Assembly: GCA_964019425.1 (NCBI GenBank)
Contig: OZ025808.1
Coordinates: 620,001 to 684,000, forward strand
Length of the DNA stretch: 64,000 bases
From: Flectonema sp. DT1601
Lineage: Eukaryota; Euglenozoa; Diplonemea; Diplonemida; Diplonemidae
Direction: 5' to 3'
Part shown: positions 52,240 to 61,213 of the stretch, in pieces
Position numbering within the stretch: position 1 is the stretch's first letter
How the letters are laid out: every line of letters starts with the position of its first letter
The notes under the pieces: generated by a model
The model's database searches: none
The model's input: only the letters and a program-made list of their open reading frames with translations
What the model was told of the DNA's origin: nothing
Program-made: the position numbers and the translations under genes

Positions 52240-52520
52240 ATAAGGTGCCGAGTGCTCTGAAATTGTGACCTCTTTCCGGAGAGCGTCAAGTTCTCGCACT
52301 GAGGATCAAAAATATCACCGCCACCATCTATCGGGTTCTTACTACGGGCCCGGACCCCTCGTAGTCATCAGACGCACGAATGTCACACTTCTTTGTATCC
52401 CTTATCTCATTCGATTCTTTCATCGATGACGCTATAACCTCGGAACACGTAGACAGAACGACAGGTTGCCAAAGTATTTGTAGCATTTTGGGTGTTGCGT
52501 CAGTGGGTCTACACTGACAA
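52240..52520. ncRNA. Possible structured non-coding RNA (unassigned)
   Basis: A roughly 280-nt GC-balanced island right after a 30-nt T-rich tract, with several local stems. GACCTCT pairs with AGAG-C-GTC around a short loop. ACTACG/CGTAGT encloses a GGG/CCC pair. AGTGC/GCACT brackets the first of these. GTCAGTG/CACTGAC (52499-52518) forms a perfect 7-bp stem near the end. No long reading frame. I tried SRP, RNase P/MRP, U1-U6 and U3 landmarks by eye and none fits; strand unknown. Confidence 0.35.
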
Positions 52521-53332
52521 TATCCCCCAAAAAAACGTAAAATAATTTATTAATCTATTGTTAAGGGCAAAGTGTTTTTTGTAGAAGTTATAGGATTACA
52601 TTTATTTTTCTAAAAATAAATGCAACCCACAATCAGCTTTCAACAAACTCTAAGAAGGAGTCGTTCTCCACAAGTGACTGCCACGTGCTTTTTTTTTTTC
52701 GCGTTCAAAATCTTTTTTTTTCCCCGATATACATATTTTTTTGGCAATGTTCTTTTTTTTTACCAGTTCTCTGCTCTTCAACCTGTCTTTCTGTTCTTTT
52801 TTTCCAGATAGAGTGCTCATAACAGTGTTCCTTGATTTTCATCCTTTTTGTAGAAAATGTTTCAAGCAAGGACAAATTATTTCATTTTTTTTTTTTTTTT
52901 TCTCGTTTCTTTTTTTAGCAGCTGCGTCTTTATCACTTTTGAACATCATTCATATCCCTAACGATTTCCTTTATAAATAAACTATTCCTTATGTCGTATT
53001 TTTATTGAGCATCTGAAACTGACTTTTCTCGGCCTTTTTGATTTTATTGAGATTTAGTTGTTGATGTTTCCCAAATTTTTTAACGTGCCTTCTTTTTAAA
53101 ACATGCGGGTAGCTTTGGTTTTTTTTTTGCTGAAATTTGACTTCTCTGACTTCGATAAATAAATGAATAGCAATACTCGTGGACTCCCGACAATCACCAC
53201 GTTCTGGACTTCTTGTACTTCGATGCGATGCATTATACGCATTGCAATGGAATTCTTTATTAATCGATATCGAAGAATCAAGATTTTTTTTTTTTTTTTT
53301 TGCATTTAACAAGTATTGTAAGAACGAAAAAG

Positions 53333-53470
53333 AATGTTGGCAGCACACGTAAACCTCCTTTAGCTTTATCAGTTTAAGTCGGTTCACGGTTTCGTGCACA
53401 AACAAAAAATCACAGTGTTATATCATTATTTTCTGTATAGTTGAAGTTAAAGCCAATTCTTTTTTTTTTT
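53333..53470. repeat. Dispersed repeat R1, copy 3
   Basis: Colinear with 40834-40980 over about 140 nt: GGCAGCAC, TTTAGCTTTATCAG, TTTAAGTCGGTTCACGG, TTTCGTGCACAA, GTGTTATATCATTATT, then GCCAATTCT before a T run. Confidence 0.75.
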
Positions 53471-54092
53471 TTCTTTAATTGTGTTTACCAATGCAAACTA
53501 AGATAATTTCCTGCTTTTTTTATTAGAGAAAAAAGAAAATAACAGAATTTAGGTTAGGTTTTGCTCCTAAATAAAGAAAATAAAAGAAAATATTACTTCG
53601 ATGCTCCCAAAAAAAGAAATACACCAAAAACCCCAAAGATACATTTACCTGAGATACACAGAGATTTCTTCCTGTTGCCCGTTACTTTTATAGGTTTAAG
53701 TCTCCAAGCATAGCATCATGCCTCAAGCGTAAATAGAACTTTTTACACAAAACAAACAAAAAAAAAAAAAAAAAAAATAGTCAATTTTTTTGTATCAGCG
53801 TGTGTATTTATGGGAGCAAAAAAATAGATCCCCCTTTTTTTTTTTTTTTTTTTTTTAATTCCCTCAGCTGTACTACAGTCTCGAGGGAACGCAATCTACG
53901 TGAAAAATAAAAAAAGAAAGAAACATGCAGAACAGAAGGATTTCATATCAGTTACACCTTGCAATTTATTGTGCCATCTCGCTATTATCATAGTTGTGTA
54001 AAATTAGTTATTTTTGTTTTTTTTTTTTTTTGTTTCGCAAGATGCGCTGATTCTATATTTTATGTTACAACAGCTACAACACATCAACAGAA

Positions 54093-54146
54093 ATGATCAG
54101 AACTGAGTCTGAAGTAGTAATGTTTCTGAAGCGATGTGTAAAATAA
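54093..54146 (+). other. Upstream ORF overlapping the PPR start
   Basis: ATG 54093 opens a 17-codon frame that ends at TAA 54144-54146, 13 nt into the PPR coding region in another frame. It lies downstream of the likely acceptor at 54041, so it would be in the mRNA and could lower translation of the PPR protein. Confidence 0.4.
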
Positions 54147-55412
54147 CGTCCTTACAAGATGCCGAAACCGCAAAAGATATTCATTCTCTTATAAATGATC
54201 ACAGGGGGCAGAGATCCAGAGAAATTAGATTTCTTGTGACGAAACTTCACGTAGCAGGTAGTGGTGGAATGGGATTGAAGTCATACAACTCTATAGTTGT
54301 CGCTTTTTGTAAATTATCACTCCCAAGAGCTGCTCATCAATACTTCAAAAGAATGAATAACAAAGGTTACAGAGCATTCCCAAGTACTGTCACTAAAATT
54401 ATTGAATCAGTCGGCAGTAAAAAAGAAAGAAACCTACTAATCGATATCCACAAAGCAGTGGAAGGAAGAATTGGAACTACACCTTCAAGTCAAATACCTA
54501 TATGTAATGCGTTAATTAAAAACTATCGACGCTGTGATATGAAAGACAGCGCTGCGGAGGTACTCAGAATCATGAAGAAGAATGGAGTAAGACCGACATT
54601 TGAAACAATACAGGGATTAATGATTAATGCCGAACACTGGGAAATAGTCTCAGCATTTCAAAGAGCAAAGCGACTCAACATCTCACCTACACCACAAATG
54701 ATGAGACTAGCGATATTGTCGTGTAAGGGAAGCCCTGAAAATATAATCCTCGCTGAAAGATTGCATGCGAAATTGCGGGAAGTGGGAATCGAACCTGACG
54801 CGACTACTTATAATGCGCTGCTTGATGTTTATAAGGATGTTAATAATTTTGATAAATTTAAAGCATTGTTAGTAAATATGAGTAACTCTTCTATCGCCCC
54901 AACTATCGAAACGTTGCTCTCAACGATTCGAATTTGTCAAAAAAATACGAAGCGTCCGTCAGATAGTTTCGAGTTGATGGCTGTTGCTGCCTTCGAAACA
55001 GCTATTCGAATGAATTTATCATCAAAGTTATTTTGGACTGCCATGATGATTACCTACGCTGAGAGCGGTAATGTTGATGCTGCTCATCATCTTATCGAAG
55101 AGTACAGAACAAATGTTGGTGAACTGATGTTCTGTACTGACAGATTTATTGAGGCGTACACAAAGGCAACCAACCACACAAATCCGGAATTTGAAAAAGC
55201 AAAGATCTACAACCAAAAACGGAAGATTCATGTGGTAAGTAATATCTGAAGACTTATCAGTTGATTGTATTTGTATTGCTCATAGATGCTGCTTTTATAC
55301 ATTCTTCACTACCCAGAGTACTGAAATTGTTACTTCTTTTTTTTTGCAGGCCAAGTACGATAGGCATAAAGGGAAAGGAAAGGATGATATTTATGCTTTT
55401 CTTTTTTCTTAA
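54134..55412 (+). CDS. Pentatricopeptide-repeat (PPR) protein
   Basis: Two exons, 54134-55234 and 55350-55412, phase 0, give 387 residues. PPR proteins bind RNA in mitochondria or plastids through tandem 35-residue helical pairs. Repeats are visible from about residue 48: SYNSIVVAFCKLSLPRAAHQ, then QIPICNALIKNYRRCDMKD, TFETIQGLMINAEHW, PTPQMMRLAILSC, DATTYNALLDVYKDVNNFD and a last set near SKLFWTAMMITYAESGNVD. No catalytic or DYW domain is present. The intron is unlike others here: GTAAGT donor and a T-rich TTTTTTTTTGCAG acceptor. Without splicing the frame stops after VVSNI; with it the chain ends in a Lys-rich tail. A short upstream ORF overlaps the start. No targeting peptide was recognised. 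Confidence 0.8.
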
Positions 55413-55586
55413 AGAAATTCCTGTTTTTTGTTTTTTTTTTTGTCTGCACCGAAACAACAAACACATCTCATCTTATCCTGCAGGAAACGAGTCAGCGGGG
55501 GTCAGGGGGCAAACCCTCAAAACTTCCTCGTTCTCGATTTTCACATTAAATTGTATGCCGGAGGGGGTACGAGGGGGCGCTTTGAA

Positions 55587-58016
55587 ATGACAGGAAACGG
55601 TACTGTGAGTCACCCGTATTTTGAAAAATGTTACCGAGAAACATGTCAAGACAAGCTAGTAGATACTGTACCGAGTATACTAAAAACTGTTAAGCAAGAA
55701 GCACTGATACTCGACTTAGGATTATTGGGAGATCACGTAGAGGTACTGAGAATGACTTTCAAGAAATGTGAGACGTTGAAGATGAAATCGATTAAAATTC
55801 GACTCAGCTCTACAGATCCAAGAGATCAAAGAAAGGCAACTGCTAAAGTAAAACAAAAACACTCTCCGAATACGTTTTCTGCAACTGTTGCGTCACTTCT
55901 GCAGTCGATGTGCACCAGACACCTGAGAAACAGAACGCTTTCGGTATTAGAGATTCAAAGCGTTCAGCTTTCATCTAATGCAATCAACCACCTGAGAGAA
56001 GCACTCCTTCACAATAAATCAATTAAAACATTCTCATTGAGCGGTACCAGAATTGGTGACTGCGGTATCAAAGAATTAACTGTACCTCTTAGAAATTTAA
56101 TAAGCATGACTTCACTTGATTTATCAAACTGTAAGCTATCTGATAATGCAAGAGATGCTGTAAAGAGTATAATTAACGGTCATAATGCAACAAGAAAACA
56201 ATTGATGTACGCTGATTCTCTTAGAAATCGGGTTGTCAGACCTATACGAGGACTGGGATTGGAACAGATTGGACTCTCGCACAACATGATGAGCGATCCA
56301 ACGTGTGCCATGTTTCAGGAAACCCTTCGAGAGGATACTTTTATTCAAAAATTAATTTTATCACATAATCGTATAACACCAAAAGGAGCTGGCCATCTTA
56401 ATAGGTTACTCAGCATCAATTCATCGATTTCATTTATTGACATCTCAAACAACTTTGATGAAAGAAGTCCAATTCCATTGAAACACTGCTCACTTCAATT
56501 TAAGAATTTTGGACTAGGCCGCTTAATGTTTATCAGCAACTCTAACTCCCAACAATGTGATGATTTAGAAGATGTGATTAGTGAGGATTCACAATTAGAT
56601 AGAATCGAGACAGCAGTTCCACAAACTGTCTCATCTAGTTTAGACCACGCAGGTGAAGTTGGTAGATTTGATCATTCGGTTGATGACAATCTTCAGTGCC
56701 GATCATCAGCTGAAGATCTCTTATGCGATCATCCAGTTACTACTTTAAGAGAATTATTACAAATGGTACCTGGGCATGCTAATTCTTCACATGTCCGAGT
56801 CGATGTTTTAGAACAATGTGTCGCCCATGACTTGAAAAGACTTCGAGTTCACGGAGTATCGCAGTTGGCACCGATCGTCAGGAAGTTAAAATCTGAACAG
56901 AAATCGATTGTCAGCTTTGATGAACTCCGTACATTGAGCAACGAGCTTACACTTCCCTCAGCAACTGACGAGGCTGTTCCTCGGGACTTAGTTCTTAGAA
57001 TGTTGATGACGGCGAAACATTTTCCAGACAGCACTCAAGAACTTGTTCATATGATAAAGTCGGGAACTCCTCCACTTGCCATCCACACAAAGTTATCCGA
57101 CCTCGGAATTGGAGTGGATGGTTCTTCACCAGAACCAACTGGACATGTACAGAGATATCCTTCTACAGCTTCTCCTCCTCCCCTGCAGCCTGTTTCCGAC
57201 GAAGCTTGGAATTCGCAGACACCCGCCGACCTCAGGCAAGAAGTGGTTTGTTATTTTAATATTATTTTAGCTGTCTTTTGTCAGCCTCAGCTGTAATTGC
57301 ATCTCCTTAAAACAAACAAACAAACAGAGATACCTGGCACAAAAAACTGGAGACTTGTGTCAAATGTTTAACGACGTTCGTCGAATGCTTCCCGCGGTAT
57401 GTTATTTTAACAAATCAATACTCATAAATGGTAGCTATTCTAACTGACTTCTTTTAACCCAACAATTAAACAGGTGGAACACGCAGAAGGTCAGCGGGAG
57501 TATATTGGAATCGATAATGCCGCAGTTCGTGATTCCCCAAACATGCGAACTACCAGTGCTAATGGAGTAGCTAATAATAATAATAATAATAATACTTGTG
57601 AAATATCGACTCCATGTCTAAGGTCAGATCTTGGCTTTCAAGGAAAATCACAAACCCATGCCGATGGTCATAACGACAGCAATGCGAAGAGTGGGGGGAG
57701 GGCTCCTTCAAGTAGCCACAGTGCAATCTACAGCAGCCCAGGTATCCCAAACAATCATCTCAGCAGCAGCAGCAACAACAACAACGGTAACAATGGGAAT
57801 GTTTCTCCTAAAGCAGAAGAAAATGCCCTCAACCAAGAAATCATTCATGGGCTTGAAGAGATGCTCGGTAGTGATCGTGGTGAATTGCGTCGGGCAGTAA
57901 CAGAGGTTTGTCTTCAATCTTTTGTACAATCAAGCAACAGGTTCATAAACAAAGTAACACCAAACAGGCTCTTGGAATCAGCGATCGCCGATGAACGTCC
58001 TCGGTATTGTGAGTAG
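55587..58016 (+). CDS. CEP78-like leucine-rich-repeat centrosomal protein
   Basis: Three exons, 55587-57245, 57328-57396 and 57474-58016, phase 0, give 756 residues, near the size of human CEP78 (about 700). CEP78 sits at the mother centriole and helps cilium assembly. Leucine-rich repeats of the RI type run from about residue 115: VLEIQSVQLSSNAINHLREA, TFSLSGTRIGDCGIKEL, SLDLSNCKLSDNARDAVKSI, then KLILSHNRITPKGAGHL and FIDISNN. The stretch ATRKQLMYADSLRNR, then GLGLEQIGLSHN, matches the insert between repeats typical of CEP78. The C-terminal half is low-complexity, with an Asn run coded by AAT repeats (57571-57594) and a likely coiled coil near the end. The start lies only 174 nt after the PPR stop, with an acceptor-like CTGCAG at 55483. 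Confidence 0.78.
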
Positions 58017-59637
58017 GAAAACACTAAAATGAAAAAATTAAGAGTTTGATCTTTGGTTTTTTGTATTTTTTTTTTTTTGTTTTTTTTTCTGCATTCTGTT
58101 CTTTTTGCATTTTTAAGGAAAAAAAAAAAGCTGTTTTCCCATTTTTTTGACACCAACGGAGTTCTGGTAGGACTCGCCACCCCTCTTTGTACCTTTCGAA
58201 GATAACACACATAGTAATTAGAAATAGTAAAAAAAAAAATAAGTCTCTTAAGTCTCGCAGTGATTCCTTCTTTTGTTACCTTCTAGGACCTTCAACAAGC
58301 GAGTGAAAATCGTTTTTTAGAAAAAATCCAAACATGAAGCTTGTTGGATCGTTTTTTAATAATTCCCTCCCAATCCCTATTTAAGTCCCCACCATCCACT
58401 TTCTTGTTTTTTTTTTTTTTTTTTTTTTTGATTTTATTTTTTGGTTGTTTAGTTTGTTAAGTTTTCCCAAAAAAAAAAAAAAAAAAAAAAAAAAAAACGT
58501 CATCTGACTCAGTCAAGCAGGAGACGGATCGCTTTGCACAAGAAAAAAAAAGGGAAGCTGTGGTCTCGCTTTATCAACAATCTAGTTTCAGGTCGCAAGT
58601 TTGTGTAACTCCTCGAGAACAACTGGCCGACAACTTCAGTAAATTCTGAGCACGATAAGTGATATTTTGAGAACCTTTATCTGGTTTCTGTGTTTGAGTA
58701 TCGGAAATAACTAAGTACATCCACCCGAGCTCTGCAAAAGTGTTTTCAAGGTTCGTAAATTATTTTTTTCCCTTTTTTTTTTTTTTTTTTTTAATTTCTC
58801 GCTTTCGTCCTCACACTTTTGAAGAAATTCCAACCTCAAGTCTGGTAATTCTTCCCCGTGACTTTAATCAAACGAGAGTTGAGTTCGACAACGGTACCGT
58901 CACTAATAACAGACTGTTGACTAACCAGTTTTCAGAGCGGTGTGTTTGTTCTTAAATCAGTTAGGAAAATTTTCGACATCTAGTGGAGTAGGATCTGAAT
59001 GATGAACGTGTGAAAAACAATTTAATTTACCTGTTCTTCGATCAACGCAGTAAGGTCAATAATTGATCTTTTATTTGTGCGTACTACTTAAGAAAATTAT
59101 ACTTTTAAAAAAAAAAAAAAATGAAGTTCTATTCTGATTTGTTCTTTATGCCCCAGATAGTCCGCAACGTGTTCGCGCACCACCATTACAGTGTTCTTGT
59201 TGTTCTTTTATCCCGTTACGCTTGTGCATTTTGTCAAGAGGATAGTTAGTTTTTTTTTATAAAAAAAACATGCTACCAAGATCATTACTAACACCCTTCT
59301 CTACAGGCATAATTGACAACATTTTAGTTAGTTGGTTCGTAGGCAGAGTAATGTTACTCCTAAATTTTTGATACACAAAGCACAATAAAGAACGTTCCCT
59401 TCCGTAGAGGATAGGAAGGTGGATGGATACATTTGTGCGAGATTTCATTTGTGTGTTGATAGTCCAGTTGAATACACTCATGAGATGCAGAGATGGGTAC
59501 AATTCTGTGCCTGCATTCAACTGGTCCTGAGTTTCTAATGTTTTGTTACCTTTAATTACGTTGCAAAAACTATTGTATTCTTTTTTAAAAAAAAGAACAA
59601 ATGGCCCCACGACGAACTCAATAAAAGCAAACAAACG
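58017..59637. other. Intergenic region
   Basis: No gene seen. T runs near 58406-58429 and 58764-58792, an A run at about 58470-58497, and a balanced 200-nt stretch at 58500-58740 with no frame or RNA motif I recognise. Confidence 0.4.
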
Positions 59638-60675
59638 ATGACTGAACAGAATGAAGAACGGAATGAAGTCAGTCACTTAGAACTGCTGCCTGCAGGTGTA
59701 GGAAAAGGGAGAGAGTTCGCTCAAGCTGCCATTGCAGCAGAGACATCTGGCATGTATGATGACGCGATCGTGCTTTATGCAAAAGCAGCTGACAGGTTGC
59801 TCCGTGCAGCAGATGCTCTGCTAAAAAGTGATTTGAAAGGAACTGGTGTGATGATGACAACGAGAGCACAACTATTAAATATGTCAACAACATACCTCAG
59901 ACGAGTAGAGGATTTAAAGGGAAAGAAACAAGAAGAAATAATAGAACGCACTAAAGAAGTTAGCATCGAAGACATGGAACCTAACTACTACTCATCTGCG
60001 GAGGAAGAAACCAAACAACTCGAAGAAAAGCAAAAAGGACTCCAAAAGAGTAAGAAGATGGGTCTAAAAGCATGGAAGATGGCAGCTAAAAAAGTAAATT
60101 TATTAGGTCAGTTTAGTCAGATTTCAAAAGACAAACCAAGACGACAGTGTCTCATAACAGGAAAGAAGTTTTTAAAATTAAAAGAGATTTCAGCAGCTGC
60201 AAGACCTGCAGTTCGTTCATTATTTAATGGAGGACAGCCACACATCCTTTGGTGTGTTCATGTGTCACAGCGAGTACCTATGGTTGAAATAGGAGGACTT
60301 TACAAAACCAAGGTCGTAAAACGAACGGCATGTCTCTCGCCTGGAGCCCTCTACACCAGTGCGGAAGGAGAACTAGAACGTTGTATTCCAATTCAAGATA
60401 TCGAAGAATTAATTATCACATCTGATAATTGGGTAGCTGTTCGTTGTTCTCTTCAATATGATATTTTATCTCAACCAAGTTCAACACCAATCATACAAAT
60501 AAAGGAATTCATCGCCTTGACGAGTCGAATATTTACTTACTTAACTGGAGAAGATCTCAAGGTATCGCGTAAAAAGAGTATTGACTTTCACAAAGAAGTG
60601 AAATTAGCTAAACCGAAAGGTTATATCGATGCTGACTTTATGAATATTATCGTTGACAGGTTAGACCCGAACTAG
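59638..60675 (+). CDS. MIT-domain protein with PH-like C-terminus
   Basis: A single exon of 345 residues. Residues 22-95 form an MIT three-helix bundle (GREFAQAAIAAETSGMYDDA, IVLYAKAADRLLRAADAL). MIT domains bind ESCRT-III tails in endosomal sorting, abscission and related membrane work. A charged helix links to a C-terminal half (about 180-315) with alternating strands: CLITGKKFLKLKEIS, GALYTSAEGELERCIPIQDI and WVAVRCSLQYDIL, then a helix IKEFIALTSRIFTYLTGEDL. That pattern fits a PH or GRAM-like fold, but I cannot name the family. Spastin, VPS4 and MITD1 differ, since no AAA or PLD-like motifs are present. The ATG is the first in frame; no obvious splice signals interrupt it. Confidence 0.7.
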   Translation: MTEQNEERNEVSHLELLPAGVGKGREFAQAAIAAETSGMYDDAIVLYAKAADRLLRAADALLKSDLKGTGVMMTTRAQLLNMSTTYLRRVEDLKGKKQEEIIERTKEVSIEDMEPNYYSSAEEETKQLEEKQKGLQKSKKMGLKAWKMAAKKVNLLGQFSQISKDKPRRQCLITGKKFLKLKEISAAARPAVRSLFNGGQPHILWCVHVSQRVPMVEIGGLYKTKVVKRTACLSPGALYTSAEGELERCIPIQDIEELIITSDNWVAVRCSLQYDILSQPSSTPIIQIKEFIALTSRIFTYLTGEDLKVSRKKSIDFHKEVKLAKPKGYIDADFMNIIVDRLDPN

Positions 60676-61213
60676 TGGAGTCTACGATGAAGACTTTAAA
60701 GGCGATATTGAGTCCATTTGTCAAATCCCTCGAAAGATTAAATCTTGTTCGTGTTCTGTCAGCTTTTTTATTTTAGCTGTTCGGAAATACTTTTGTTCTA
60801 TTTTGTTATTTTTGTTTTAGCTTGCCGTCTTTATTGGCTGTGTTTTTTTTTTTAATTTTTTAAATTTTTTTTTACTAGACTATGTAGTCTCGGTAGTTGC
60901 GAAACAAGTTGTAGCAAACAACTTCATTTCTTTTTTTTTTTTTTTTTGTGGATTTATTTTGTATCCGACAATCGAAAAAAAAAAAAAAAAAAAGTAGAAA
61001 CTTATTCTGCTCTCAAGATGCTTTCCTTTGACGGTCTTACCATTGAAGGTGTTATTGGAACGGTTCCATGATTTAGATTCTACTTTATCATTTACTGCTT
61101 CACCAGGGAAAAAAATGGAGACAAACAAATAGAAGATTGTGGCTCCCGATGACTTGATTCTGAACTAACAAAACCATTCTAACGCTGAACACTTTTCCTC
61201 ACTCAGGTTTTCA
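60676..61213. other. Intergenic region
   Basis: T and A runs follow the MIT gene. A TTTTCCTCACTCAG acceptor-like site ends at 61206, 7 nt before the next ATG. No gene seen. Confidence 0.45.

Larger units (their letters stand above)
51457..54133. other. 2.7 kb without a convincing gene
   Basis: It holds long T runs (51499, 51569, 51655-51685, 52198-52230), a structured GC-balanced island (52240-52520), an R1 repeat copy (53333-53470) and A/T runs near 53757-53777 and 53837-53856. A T tract ending TTTCGCAAG at 54041 is a likely acceptor for the PPR gene. Confidence 0.45.

Noticed and set aside
52240-52520. Assignment of the GC-balanced island to RNase P, MRP or SRP RNA
   Set aside because: ACAGAA and GGAAAG-like pieces occur but not in the order or pairing these RNAs need; left unassigned.
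53024-53040. TTTTCTCGGCCTTTTTG, resembling the 5' end of U2 snRNA
   Set aside because: The branch-site-pairing region and other conserved U2 segments do not follow.
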